Shown here: piece after piece, positions 23,581 through 35,451 of the stretch | Numbering within the stretch: the first letter of the stretch is position 1 | Layout: every line of letters starts with the position of its first letter | Assembly (NCBI GenBank): GCA_947568835.1 | Contig: OX387606.1 | Span: 5,270,001 to 5,334,000 of the forward strand | Source of the DNA: Protonemura montana | Lineage: Eukaryota; Arthropoda; Insecta; Plecoptera; Nemouridae | Direction of reading: 5' to 3' | DNA length: 64,000 bases | Notes under the pieces: model-generated | What the model saw: the letters and a program-made list of their open reading frames with translations, nothing else | Told to the model about the DNA's origin: nothing | The model's database searches: none | Made by a program: the position numbers and the translations under genes

Positions 23581-24620
23581 AGAATAAATGAAACTAGAAA
23601 ATAAACAAATCGCCGAAATTGGCAAATATATAACGCAAGAGTGAGCTCAATTTTGTAAACGAGAATGTGTTGCAGCTAAAATACCTTTACGAAGTCGTTG
23701 ACCCGGAACTGCGACGAGGGCGAGTGACTTAATGAAAGTTTTAATGGCGCCGGGGGGGGGGGGGGGGTCATGTTAACAAGCGGCTGCAATGAGTCTCAGC
23801 GTCTAACGTCTAGACCAGAGACTGAAGAGCCCGGTGGACTAGTACCCTGTATTGTGGATGTTAATTCCTTTATCAATTGATGAGCGCAATTATGGGCATA
23901 ACTGCATTGCATCCCGACAATTTTCAAGCCACGTTCTATACAAATTGGGTCAATAATTACAAACAAAAAAAACTTAAAAATCAAATAAATAAAATCAAAA
24001 CTTAGGAAGTATTTTTCTCCCTATTTGTGTGTGAAATATTTCACGCGTTGCAAAGAATAAATTCCGACTCACTGTTTACTTTTCTTTTCACGATCCTCTC
24101 AAGATCGAAACGACGATCGGCCTGAGCGAATATTAATGTGGGTTTGTTTTTGTCTTAGACACACACAACATATAAAAAAGTCATAGATCCCCAACATAAC
24201 CCTGTGGAACGCCTTTCATCCGCCCCAACCTAACGGTTTAGCTTTTGGTCAAAAACAAAAAAAACAAACGGAAAAATTAACTATTTGATCTTCTTTCCTG
24301 GTAGTTGAATTTCGTTTCTTTGATCCATAGAACATGATAATTAACCAAGCATTAATTTTGTCTTCCACTAAACCTACCACCGATCACTCAACAATAGTTG
24401 ATGTCATAGAATAAAGAAGGTTAGAATAAGAATAAGAAGGTATTCGCTTTCTTATACCATGATAAATTATTCGATGAAAAGTGGAGATTTGAATTATAAT
24501 ATAAATAAATAGTAGGAGTCAGAACGCATTGGAGACACCCAGAGTGGATCTTACATCTTTCTTCACCGTTTCACTCTGTCCGAGCGACACTGACAGTCAA
24601 TTGTCAAGTCACAAATACAC

Positions 24621-25048
24621 CGAACGGTTTGGCGTGTTGGAAACACCGGTTCTCATGAGATCACTGAAGATAAGCAACACTACGCTGAGTCAGGTATAGG
24701 ATGGGTGACCGTCGTACACATAACCAGTTTGGAGGGAGAGAGTTTGGAGGGATAAAAGTTAGTACAGCAACTTCATTCGCCTTGCTTATCAACCTCTCGA
24801 CAGCACGGATTTGTGGAGGAATCCTACTGTTCGAGTTGTACCGTCCTTCGGAAGGGACGTAAAGCCGGTGGTCCCCTTGGTACTTTTCGACAGGAGAAGG
24901 CTACTTGCCGGCACCGGGTATCCCCTCCTCCCTTCTAGGCTAGGTTAGGTTCATCATCATCCTCATCATCATCCACTCATTCACCGATGCCATTAGACCA
25001 GTGCCGCATTGCCAGATGTCAAAACAGTGCGTCGCTAAACACCAAAAA
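24621..25048 (+). mobile_element. 5S-headed SINE (copy C)
   Basis: The copy starts CGAACGGTTTGGCGTGTTGG, carries the 5S-like block (ATAAGCAACACTACGCTGAG, GGATGGGTGACC), the body, (TCATCA)n, and ends GTCGCTAAACACCAAAAATC. No convincing target duplication is found. Substitutions at CpG-like positions and loss of the TTCTG segment in the body show moderate age. Confidence 0.88.
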
Positions 25049-25769
25049 TCAATCGAGTCACAAATCTTTTTTTCTGCTATGGAGATTTTTTTATTTACTT
25101 GATCAAAAATGCCTAGCGGCTTCATTGAATTGCATTCAAATCTCAAAAGCGCTTTTCATTAGACCATGGCAACACAGGAATTCTAAATTAAAGGTTTGCA
25201 TTTTCTTTTAAGGATATCAGTGTGGGTGTCAGGAAATGAGATGGATGATAGGACGTGGTAATAGGATCCAACAGATGTTTTCTTCAAATATTGACAATGA
25301 CTGTCATATTTAAGATGATCTCATTTCTTTTTACCAAGTTCTAAGAAAACGTGGGTGCTTGCGTCGATACATTTCTCAGACCTATATTTCTCTCTGCCTA
25401 CTACTCCAACTATAAGATTTCTCGAAACCATCTCCAAGAGATGTATCCTTGAAACTTTATGTTACAATATGATAGATTAACACCAATACTTAAGGTGTAG
25501 TAATGATTCTTCCAGGTTTTTCGCTCGGTAAGAAAGACCTAATTTCCCAATCAACCGTCCTAGGAAACAAACCTTGTCAATTGGGTCAGCTGGTCAGCTG
25601 GTTTCACTTTAATATCATCTAATAATTGGCCTTTGCATTGCTTAAAATAGCAACACGGAGAGGTACAGAGAACAAGGTACTTTGCCAAGGAAACGCAATA
25701 TCTCTGTGCTAACGAGGTGCAATAGGACGCTGTTTGCCTACGCTGACGCTGACGTGTCATGACCCGCAG

Positions 25770-25930
25770 GGTGGTACGATCGACGTGCCATCGGAGAGTG
25801 GCGCCAGATCATCGACGTGACCTTCGTTGGTGCAATGGGTCCCCCCGGGGGTGGTCGGAACCCCGTAACTCTTCGGCTGTTGCGACACTTCCACTATATC
25901 GCATTCACTGAGCTGGAAGACTCGAGCAAG
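25770..25930 (+). CDS. DNAH1: DNAH1 exon (AAA3 sensor region)
   Basis: 161 nt, phase 1 to 0, acceptor GACCCGCAG and donor GTGAGC. It reads GWYDRRAIGEWRQIIDVTFV, then GAMGPPGGGRNPVTLRLLRH and FHYIAFTELEDSSK. GAMGPPGGGRN.VT.R..RHF is the conserved post-Walker B block of AAA3 in axonemal dyneins, including the Arg-Asn pair of the sensor strand. GGWYDR matches DNAH1-type chains. Confidence 0.97.
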
Positions 25931-26580
25931 GTGAGCGAATCAACAAATTGACAGCAGCATCATTTCGCTGGAACATCACCGAAATAATGACTAAAGAGGA
26001 AAATAAATATCGTATAACAGCGACTCGAGTTCCTTCCCGGACCCCCACCCCCATACACACTCCGCCACGGGCCGCCAGGTGTGTGTCGCAACTTATTAAC
26101 GTGGCAGGGGGTGAGGGGGTGCCATGGAAACATATTAGCATATAGATCAACTGAAATATAAAGTAGCCATTCAATTAAACTCAATTTTAATCGATTTTTT
26201 TGCGTAATATAAAGAAGTGTACCACATTTCCAAACATATAATCATTTTCCTCGCAGTAGATAGTAGTTACTGCACCTTCCATGATTGAGCTGAAGGATAT
26301 TCTTTGAAGGCATTCATTTTTGTCGCAATCTTCTTAGAACGACTATTTTCTAAACGGGGTAAACGAGTTAAATTCGTCTCAAAGTCCAATTCCCCCCCCC
26401 CCCCCTCCTCCCCCCCCCCAATCAGACACAAACACACACCGATCTGCTATGCGCCATTTTATTTTCCCTGCATGTTGTTCACTTATTCTGTCAACATGCA
26501 TCCAGCTCATCTCAAGATCTTTGCAAGTGCAAAGATAAAGTTCTTGAAGCAAGCCTATAATCGACCACGTAACGTTGCAG
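25931..26580 (+). other. DNAH1 intron, 0.65 kb
   Basis: The shortest intron of the set. It holds C-rich runs at 26392-26405 and 26411-26419 and no recognisable element. Antisense frames over this interval and the next exon are shadows. Confidence 0.8.
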
Positions 26581-26796
26581 CGGTGCATCTTCGACACGAT
26601 CGTGAGCTCGTGGTTGGGACGCACGTCCGACCTGTCGCACCTCCTTGAGGCAGTCGTCAGCGCCACACTGTCCGTGTACTCCACTATCTTGTCCGAGCTG
26701 CTGCCCACGCCAGCCAAGACGCACTACACGTTCAACCTGCGGGACCTCAGCAAGGTCTTCCAGGGCATGCTCATGGTGGATCCCGAGGCTGTCACG
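26581..26796 (+). CDS. DNAH1: DNAH1 exon (AAA3 small domain)
   Basis: 216 nt, phase 0 to 0, acceptor AACGTTGCAG and donor GTCAGT. It reads RCIFDTIVSSWLGRTSDLSH, then ATLSVYSTILSELLPTPAKT and HYTFNLRDLSKVFQGMLMVD. LPTPAK.HYTFNLRDLSKVFQGML is a strongly conserved AAA3 block. The stretch between SSWL and LLEAVV is shorter than in vertebrate DNAH1 as I remember it (about a dozen residues), with no sign of a frameshift. Confidence 0.96.
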
Positions 26797-27929
26797 GTCA
26801 GTAACACCCTCGATTACTGAAGCACCACTCGAGTTTTTGCACTCACCTGTGTTGTTTTTTTATTATCTTTTGTATCGTATCTGTATTGCTTTGTAACTTA
26901 GGATAATATATGCATGTATGCTATTAATTAAGATATACCTAGGTCCGTCTAGGCACCTATAGCGATCATCCGGTCATTCGTAAAGGAGCTGACCTGATGG
27001 TACGATTATCGAGTTTATGTATGAGTATAGTCAGAGTGCCAGCGTTTATATGAAAGTTTCTGCTGATAAAACGAGCTGGCAACAAGAGGTAACGGTAGGT
27101 GCCACCCGATGGCGCTTGCAGGCGTACTACATAAAAAAACCTCCACAATTAAATATTTACGACTCAAAATATCGGATATGTATATCAATCGATATATCTA
27201 AGACCTTATCTTTACCTTAAAAACCTTAAGGTAACCTCTATACCTTAATCTATACCTATACCTTTAAGGCCCATTCACAATGCGGCGCTAACTTAAAACT
27301 TTAACGTAAGCGTAGAACGTATATCTATACCTTAAGACTTAATAAAGATTAATCGGGCGTATTTCAGTAATCTGTGAGAAATAACAAGTTAAAAAATTGT
27401 AATTCTCGAAAAAACTTTGACTCCAGTTCCACCTATTAGCAGCCTCCGCATTTTCGCTTGGCGGTCATTATTTCTGTAGACAGTTGACCATTAACGCTGG
27501 ACCTCTGACCGTACCTATTAACTCAATTTTGCTAGATAATACGACCGGTGGTAGTATTATATATCTCCAAACCAGAGTGGTACATTTAACAACAATCCCA
27601 GAGTTTGTTAATTTCAGCACCGATAGTAACCGGAATTTCGGTGGTGCTACGAAAATAAGAACTCGAGAAGGCATGTTACGATGTTATGTTTTAGTTTGTC
27701 ATCACAGCGATGTGAGTTTAAAGCAACGAATAGCTTGAAGCGTCACTGACGCATAATTAGTTTGCACTGTGCTTCTCAGCTCTCGGTCAAACCCCGGGAC
27801 AAACAATGTCCCTGCAGTGTGCTGAGTTCATATGATAACCCACTCTGTCGCTCGTGTTTAAATATAACAATATGGCTCTACAAAACGTGTTAGTTCAAAG
27901 CTGGATGTATGCCTGAACATAGGCGTGCG

Positions 27930-28776
27930 CAAGGATGGGGCCTGTAGGGCCTGGGCCCTACCTAATGTGTTAGCGTCCGTCAATAATCCTATACGTAATC
28001 TTGATAATCTTGTTTTGGTGGATGCATGCACATCACACAGTAAAAACTCGGTTATTTTGTACTTCCTAGGGACCATTCAGTTTGTTTATAATTACTTTGA
28101 AGGAAGCCCTGTAAGGCATGCTGTTTTGGAACATATATTGAATGAGGTTGGGGGGGTTGCGAAGAGTCAAATCCCTGTCTACAACACGATGAGCCTGCCG
28201 GGCCGAAGCAGTATCTGCAGTAAAAAGGAATTACTTGCCGATAGTGACTGCTGTCGAAGAAATAATCAGCACCACCAAGCAAGCAGAGCAAAAGGGAGGG
28301 GATTTTTGTTGCAGCTGAAATCATCTGAATTTATTTTCTGTTTGTGCATGATGCATCCAAACCTAGAGATGATCCTCAAAGTAGGCAAATATCTTTAACA
28401 CGAAGAACTGAATTTACTTGTTGAAATGGAGCAAATACGTCTATTGGGCTCCGAAGCTTCTGCACCAAAATTTAATCAAAAGGCAAAGATTTGGTTGAAA
28501 TGGTTTCAAGAAACCGGACGGGACAAAATATTCCATAGTTTTAACAGAATATTAAAGTTATTTTCTGTTATTCCGGTAACAATTTGTACGTGTGAACGTG
28601 CCTTTTCCAAATTAGCCATTGTAAAAACAAAGTTGAGGACAACGATGGCCCAAGAACGCCTGGAATCGTTAATGTTACTTTTCATTGAGCCCGAATTAGC
28701 ATGCTCGGTTCAAATTGACGATGTTGTTGAGGATTTCAAAAAATTGATTCTCACCGAGTGCAGAATGATTCTTTAA
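27930..28776 (+). pseudogene. Degenerate hAT transposase (ZMYM1-like)
   Basis: The first open stretch reads NLDNLVLVDACTSHSKN, FLGTIQFVYNYFEGSPVRHA and VLEHILNEVG; the frame then drifts past NTMSLPGR, and other frames carry the continuation (VEEII, TTKQAEQKG). The second open part (28426-28776) reads FHSFNRILKLFSVIPVTICT, CERAFSKLAIVKTKLRTTMA and QERLESLMLLFIE, the C-terminal dimerisation domain (hATC) of hAT transposases. Zinc-finger MYM-type-1-like genes derive from such elements. Missing N-terminal half, frameshifts and stops make it non-functional. No terminal repeats are seen. Confidence 0.85.
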
Positions 28777-31700
28777 CTAATATGTATGAAAATGATTTCC
28801 TGTGTCCCTATCACAAAGACACACGCTTCCCCACTGAGTAAATTAGTGATACTAATAAGTAATATTGTCTTTTAAGTAAAAAACAGAATTGAGAATAATA
28901 TGAAAATTGTGATATTTTTATTTGATGGAACCTAAAATGTAGGTATTAAAAATGTATTACCCAAAATGGACCACCCGTGTAATACTAACCAGTAATTCTT
29001 TGTGTCCAATAAAATAAATAGATAAATTAATTAATAATTAGATAAATAATCGAATCGAATGGTAATTTTAATTAGCACCCTCATTTAACATTTACTATAG
29101 CTAAAATCAGTTTGCACACCTCACATATTTTCGAGATACTGAACGGTTTTTATAAAATAAAATAAAACAAAACATTTTCCGCAACAGTGAATTGTAAATT
29201 CTAGTATTTATTCGATAGTGAGACCACAGATTGACATACACAGATATATCACCTTACCCAGCTTTGGCTACGGCACGCTACGGCAAAAAAATACTTGTTA
29301 CGCGAGCACTGAGGGGCGCTGGCATCGCGATGTATAGTAGCATCAGTTGAATATTGGGCCACCAGAGTGCAGGGTAATCGGTTTGACCGAGTGGTGGGGC
29401 GAGAGTACAGCTTGCTGAACTAAAAAATGGGTACTGGATTTGGCGAAGTACTTGTCATTGGAAAAGGGATCGTGTTAGTGTTAAAAATTGAAGAAAATTG
29501 AGGATTTAGGTGCAAACGTCGGTACACTGCAGCTGAATAAAAAGAAAGGCGAGTCCATTATCACATTTAAACTATATTTTAATCGCAAGCAGGGACATAT
29601 GTGTGTTTCCTTCTGAAGGCACTGCAAGCTGACAGTACCTATTTTGTTTCTATTACAAATGCATAATGGCTGGGGAAATAAAAATACATTAACAACAATA
29701 TATTGTTATATTTCAGGTTTCAATTTGAAGAAACTAGAACAAAAAGTCAGTCTCATCTAAAGAGATCAAATGAAAATACAAAGCAAGTCCCAATACCAGG
29801 GGCGCCGACTACGTGTGTGCCCGAGAGCTCGAGCAACCCTCGAAAACTCTTTGGATATTCTCAAATCTTTCGATACGAGATTTTTTTCCGTAACTCATCA
29901 ATAGCTGTCAACATTCCAGGGCTAAAAAGTAAAAGCCATCCGTATGGCATGAGTTGCCGTACAGTAAGATGGTTCAAAGAATCTTACAAAATCATTCTGA
30001 AAAATATATGACAACAGCTATACTCACTCATAATAATATTGACTACGCGATCGCGAAACTATAAGCTTGGCCAAGGTCAGCGCACCGCATACCCTTTGTA
30101 AGGCAGCGCCGACAAAGCAATGCGAATACCCCTATTTTTGTAGTTTCCACTCTCAGTACATGACCGATCCTTTCGTAACAAGAACGACCAGCAATGATGT
30201 CATTAAAGGGGCACAAATCACGTTTTGGTCAGTTTGCAGTTTCAGATTATGTGTCTAGCTATGCGTCTAGATTTGATTTGGAACAAAACACTACTGAATA
30301 TCTAAGCCGATTTGCGATAAAAATGTTCCGAGAATCGCTAATACCAGAGCCATTTAACTCACAAAACCATCTTATGCTAATAATTGAATTTCGAAATTTT
30401 TTAAAGCACCATTACATTCGGCATCGAAACCTGATTTCAAATCAGTTTGAATTTTTGTTCTAATGTTGAAACTACCCTCTCTAGCATCAATTTACCGTGA
30501 TCAACCAGCAAGGTTACTGGGCCACCTGCTCAGTCTCGCCAAACCATCGTAATCGCCTGGCGATATTATTATAAAACCCAGCAATGCGGGAATTCCAAGA
30601 AAATCAACATTGAGATAAGCACCCGCCAAGTCAAAGTACCTATCATTTAATAGATTTTCGAAATTTGAAACAATCCACATTACTTTCCGAAATTTTCTAT
30701 GCGGAAATCTTTTTTGATCGACATCCTAGCCCCAGATTTAGCGATTTGACATTAGTTCTCACCCAACAATTTCAATATGACTTGGTCATGATCGTGAATT
30801 TATGCAATGAGAGGCTCACAGCGACTTCCAAGCGTGTTTATATAAGCAATAGTCTAGGAATATCGAGCGGCTATCTCTTCAAATAGAGAAGTTAGGATAT
30901 TCGGTGTTATATAAAGCTGAAATTTTGATATTATGTGCATAACACCATGACACAACTATTGTCACAAACCCGGACAAAAAATTTTCATCGGAAGACATTC
31001 AAAAAAATTACCAAAGTCAAAATTTCTTAAAAAATGAAAATTTCTTAAAAGTTGAATAAGTATGTCATTTTTGAATTTATAAACGTCTAGTTTCCGCAGA
31101 AGCCTAGGCATTAATACGTTATATCGATGCCGTTTTTAAAAAACATCAAAAAGTTTTTTCTAACCTATGATATGAGCCAAAAAGTAGCTAAAAAAAACGC
31201 AAAAAAAATATATACCACTTTTCACTTAATGCCACGGGACTAAATATTGGCCAAATGTTATAAAACGAGTTTGTGAAGATAGCTCAAATCTTTGTCTACA
31301 AGACTGCAGATCTAACTTTTTGAACACGTCAAGTTCACAACTGAGATTTTTGCTTTTCCCTACGAGAGGTAACTCTTGGCGCGCTGCCAAGCGCCGATAA
31401 GCCGTGCGGCTGGCTGGCATCCACCGAGTCTAACGGGCTGCAATATGGTATCACAATTTAGTTCAGTAGCAAGCATTTTACTTGCCGAAATAAGCAGCCG
31501 ACTAGATTTGACATATCTCGTGTACGATTTATAGCTAAGAAAACTCGTTCATGACATCGCTCTGAGGTGCATTGTGACAATATTCTTTCTGTACCGAACT
31601 GAACTTCTCGGTGCAATAAATTGAACTAATTAACGGTGTAACTAATAATGAAAATATACAACAAAGCAGGGAACAAGAAATCACCCTTTATGTACTTAAT

Positions 31701-32019
31701 CCTATTTCTTATTGATTTCTTATTGAACCACGCAGATATTTGATATTTGATATGTTTATTCAACTTGATATTTTATTGAAACGAATTTGAATTTGATCTA
31801 AAAAAAACGATCGCGAACTTCGATCTTCGATCGCGATTGTTTTTTGACGACGATCTTGATCTTTTTAAAAGATCGCTTTCAAAACGATCTTCCCCAACTA
31901 TGGCACCAGAGCATCATTATAATTATTTTCTGGGATGTTTACATTTTTCTTCAATGTTGGACTTGCTCGAACTCCGCTGCAGTTATCGCCTGGATACAGT
32001 AGGATAGCGGCAGCGCTGA

Positions 32020-32161
32020 GAGCGAATGTGAGCGAAAGGACTTTAGACCGATGACCGAGCAAGCTTGGAACAGATAGTAAACTTGAGAGGGAGCGAATGT
32101 GAGCGAAAGGACTTTAGACCGATGACCGAGCAAGCTTGGAACAGATAGTATACTTGAGAGG
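32020..32161 (+). repeat. 71-bp direct tandem duplication
   Basis: GAGCGAATGTGAGCGAAAGG...CAGATAGTAAACTTGAGAG at 32020-32090 is repeated at 32091-32161 with essentially one difference (GTAAAC versus GTATAC). Two units only; recent duplication. It lies about 400 bp left of the long-TIR element. Confidence 0.92.
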
Positions 32162-32569
32162 TACCGAACGTAGCGCCATCCCGTGTCCAGAGGGCAAACT
32201 ATTTTAGCTTGTGGGTGAGGGGATTGGCGCGAATCTTGCGGGGCGAAAGCTTTCGCGTAGCTCCCAATAGCATAGGAGTGGACAATCTGTGTATGTCTAT
32301 CTGTGGTGAGACCGACTGACGAAGTACCGTTATCTACCCGCTATTCACCCTTCACAATGAGCGCCCTACCCAATGTGGAACCCTGTGCACGCCTATGTGC
32401 CTGAAAGAACTTCCCGATACAAACCAATTATAGCTGGCGTGCTAACAGGCTCCATCACGTTCTCCCGCTCGGATGACCACGGGACATACCATGCTCCCAG
32501 CATGGGAAATTTTGTTCGGTTGCCACTCATTTCCCCTTTAGGCGAAGATTTAAAACTGAAAACTGAAAT

Positions 32570-33376
32570 TTTGTTACCTCGGTGGTATATCAAGCTGAAT
32601 TTTGTACCACGTGTTCAGAACACCCTAGAGGGGCTGTGAAACATTCTACACCCGAATCGTCCTTCCGGAACAACCCCAAAAAAATTGCCAAAGTCAAAAT
32701 TTCACGAAAAAAATGGAAAAATTGCTTTCGCGTTCACTAAAAATACAGACTTATTAGAAGTTCCAAATATCTTCTGATGCATTCTGTAACATATGGGTAG
32801 TAATATTATTTGTCAATATTCCGACATATTTTTATTTTGATAGTCGAAACCCGAAAAAAATAGACCAAAAATCGCACTAAAACGAAATACGCGGCGCAAA
32901 GTGAGTTGGTGTATGCGAACTATTGGTTTCCGCGAACTTTTATTAGTACCATTCGATAGATCTGTTCTTTGGGCACTAGGAAAAAATATAAAGTTACCAA
33001 AACGCAAACTTCATAGCAGACTTTTGTCCGAAGAAGCGGCGCGCGACGCGCGCAACTCTTTTCCCGCCGTTTTTTACAACGTCTTAAAAACACTCACAAA
33101 GCAAAAAAATCTCGCATTTTTGCTAGAAATCATGTCAGACTATTTTATTTGACATCCCTATATGAAAAAAACACAGCATTTTCATCCCCTAAAAAACACC
33201 CCTATTTGCATTTTTTCGTATTTTGCGTTATCCTCGCAATTTTTGGTTTGCAATTAAGTTACATTTAGAGTAAGCGGCTAAATAATATTACATGTGATAT
33301 ATATTGCGAATAAGGGGTAAAACATCCCCCTGTAGACTACTAAAATAACCAGCAGTGGTGTACATTGCCGTTAGTT
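32570..33376 (+). repeat. Left terminal inverted repeat (807 bp)
   Basis: This arm starts TTTGTTACCTCGGTGGTATA and ends ACATTGCCGTTAGTT. It is the reverse complement of 35760-36566, and equal arm length indicates few indels since insertion. It contains an 83-codon open frame (32901-33152) that is identical in the other arm, and several A-rich runs. TIRs this long and this similar imply a young insertion or recent arm homogenisation. Confidence 0.95.
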
Positions 33377-33488
33377 CGTCGTCCACCCAATGTACCACAG
33401 GGCATCTAATGCGATATTTTATTGTATGTATAAATTGTTTTAGTACTTGAGATATTTATAATTAACAAGGTTTTATCAGGAATGCAAT

Positions 33489-33742
33489 TTACAAGTCGTC
33501 TTCGTCGTCAACAAATTTAGCATTGTTGAAAGTGTTGTGACAATTGCTGCAGCAGCGGCACACTTCTGTGCATGCAAGGCCATCGCGATTACAAATGCAT
33601 GTTGTGGACCGATTGCACTGCAATTTCGTCTTGCACGTGCAAAAAAAATCGCTAAGTTTCTCAGTCACACAGAGGCCGATGTAGTAGACCGGAGAAACAA
33701 AATTCGCTCCTTCAATTCTCTGCCAGCCGTGATCAATCGGGC
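33489..33742 (-). CDS. Long-TIR element gene, last exon (Cys cluster)
   Basis: The acceptor TTTTAAAG (minus strand) precedes GCCCGATTGATC; the phase fits the previous exon (LPNIP|S PIDHGWQ). It reads RIEGANFVSPVYYIGLCVTE, FFCTCKTKLQCNRSTTCICN, RDGLACTEVCRCCSNCHNTF and ends VDDEDDL with TAA at 33489-33491. Spacing C-x-C-x5-C-x5-C-x-C-x6-C-x3-C-x-CC-x2-C suggests a zinc-binding tail (inference). An acidic C-terminus closes the protein. The exon has no ATG, which is why a simple frame scan misses it. Confidence 0.8.
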
Positions 33743-33832
33743 CTTTAAAACAAAAATTTAAATTACAAAAATGAACCGATAAAAAAATGAAATATTATCA
33801 TGTAAATTTGGAAACAAGACAGAGCATCTTAC

Positions 33833-34369
33833 TTGGAATATTGGGAAGTTGCTCGTGTGCTGTCGTCCAGGTCAGGCACTGCCATGCAGCTCGCTTGACA
33901 TGCTGTAAGAAGGAGGCTTCGCACGGTGGTAGTTTTGAAACTGAAATCGACCTTGCTGTTGACATTTTGATTCGCATGTCATTTAAAGAGCCGTGTTGAG
34001 TTTTAAGCTTCTTGCCTTGGTCGTAGAGAACAGCCACAAATTTCCTAGCTTCATCCACAGCATAGTTGTCATTTCCTTTGTGAAAGTTTGCAAGCATTGA
34101 AATCTCGTCTTCGCTCATCTTTAGAGCTTGATTTAAAACCTTCTTCTTACCGATTCCATAAAAAGAGGAAACTGAATCGCAGCCTGTCAATGCGTGTATT
34201 GCTGGCAATGCGGCGCAAACATGACTGCCTAACTTCTGTGCTATTTCGTGAAGGGGGACGAATCTCTTTTTATTCGCTGTCTTGGATATGACACCAGTTT
34301 CCAGCCAAACGCTGTCGATGGACGTCATTATCGGGGTGTATTTTAGGAGTAGAACCATTACATCTGTAT
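33833..34369 (-). CDS. Long-TIR element gene, PIN/XPG-like exon
   Basis: Acceptor TTTCCTCCTTAG and donor GTAAGA on the minus strand; 537 nt. It begins TDVMVLLLKYTPIMTSIDSV, then TGVISKTANKKRFVPLHEIA, CAALPAIHALTGCDSVSSFY and GIGKKKVLNQALKM. DTDV.VLLL and HALTGCD..S.F.G.GK recur in large uncharacterised proteins of cnidarians and other invertebrates. GCD....I.GIGPK is the helix-hairpin-helix region of FEN1/XPG nucleases, so a PIN-like nuclease fold is likely (inference from motif). The first codon needs one base from the exon before (G or similar) to give the usual D in DTDV. Confidence 0.8.
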
Positions 34370-34470
34370 CTAAGGAGGAAACATCCCGTCATTAATTTAC
34401 ATAAATACAATTTCCGCCAACAACATTTTCTCCAAATTTCCATGCTTTTAACTTGCTAAAATAAAATTAC

Positions 34471-35338
34471 CTGGCGACTGCACGATAATGCGCCTTTTTG
34501 TTCCGGCAGCGCGGTGAGCCGAGTTGAAGTGCACAGCATGTAGTATTATCTCTATCCACACCCTCGTGAATTAGAAACTCTCTAAATTTCGTGCACACGA
34601 GAGGTAGAGGAAAAATTTGGCCAGCAATCAAATCACTTTCGAAATGTGCACAAGTTAAGGATGCAGCTTTTTCGTACACGGACTCGCTTTTCCTTCGAAT
34701 AGCGGCTTGGATATTTTTTTCTGAGCAATATTTCTGCTGGCAGACACGATGATACCTAGCATTTTTGCAAGACAAATGTTTTTCAAAAGTTAACCTGTGA
34801 ATGATTATTTCGTCTGATCGGCGAATTGCACAAGCCAATATATTTTCACGAAACATGACAGGCATCATGTTTACCAAGGAGTGTTTCCCCCCCTTTTTCT
34901 TTCTGTCTTCAATGTCACCGCATATGATGAAACAATGAAGATCCCAATCGAACAGTTTTGTTTCTGCTCGAGACACACGCTTCGGTTGAACCGAATCATC
35001 GACTTCATCGTCAACTGTGGTCAGTTTTCGCTTTTTCAATATGGATAGCCGGCGGCTGCTGGTAAATTCAACTCGACACGAAGTGTGGAATTTAAACGGG
35101 AAATATTGAGCCTTCTTTTTCGGATTTACACGATCAAGGATACGTCTAGAAGCATCATCGTTTCTCGCTTCGCAAGCGACAAGAATTGCATTTTTTCCCT
35201 TAGAAGTGATTGTAAGTGATCGTTCTTCTTCTGTCAAAACTCCCTTCTTCCCTTGACAAAAGACGCAGGCTTCATTCTCAAGAACAATATGCTGACGTGC
35301 CCTGGATGGCCCAGGAGCGTTTAAATCGATGTCCTCAT
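34471..35338 (-). CDS. Long-TIR element gene, large N-terminal exon
   Basis: 868 nt on the minus strand after acceptor TTTTCTGCATTAG and before donor GTAATT. It reads (D)EDIDLNAPGPSRARQHIVL, ENEACVFCQGKKGVLTEEER, later HTSCRVEFTS, CFIICGDIEDRKKKGG and HLSCKNARYHRVCQQKYCSE. The pairs CxxC, C/H in the YH..C.QKYC motif and the basic stretches suggest zinc-binding N-terminal modules. The exon ends in phase 2, but the next exon needs phase 1, so the two cannot be joined as they stand. That mismatch fits loss of middle exons by a deletion with both ends in introns. Confidence 0.78.
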
Positions 35339-35447
35339 CTAATGCAGAAAATAAATGAATAGGTATGAGGAGATTTGTATCACACCGCCCTAAGGCTAAG
35401 TCCTCTACTTTGTTTTAATTAACCAATGTGTCTTGAACTTAACTTAC

Positions 35448-35451
35448 CCAT
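35448..35451 (-). CDS. Long-TIR element gene, start codon mini-exon end
   Basis: On the minus strand CTTCAATGG|GTAAGTTAAG offers ATG G followed by a strong donor at 35447. Joined to the acceptor at 35339 (109-nt intron) it gives M-D-E-D-I-D in the frame of the large exon, with no other ATG upstream in frame before the acceptor. The start and splice are inferred and lie 309 bases inside the right TIR boundary, so the promoter is probably within or next to the TIR. Confidence 0.55.

Larger units (their letters stand above)
22657..25769 (+). other. DNAH1 intron, 3.1 kb
   Basis: Contains a 16-G run at 23752-23767, a GC-rich hairpin island at 23521-23580 and a 5S-headed SINE (24621-25048). The rest is AT-rich without recognisable coding sequence. 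Confidence 0.75.

Noticed and set aside
26379-26724. Minus-strand frames over exon 9 and its upstream C-run
   Set aside because: Antisense shadow of a well-conserved dynein exon; poly-Gly from the C-run.
29703-30886. Several 60-100-codon plus frames as a host gene in intron 9
   Set aside because: No conserved motif, no joining splice sites and AT-rich composition unlike the dynein exons.
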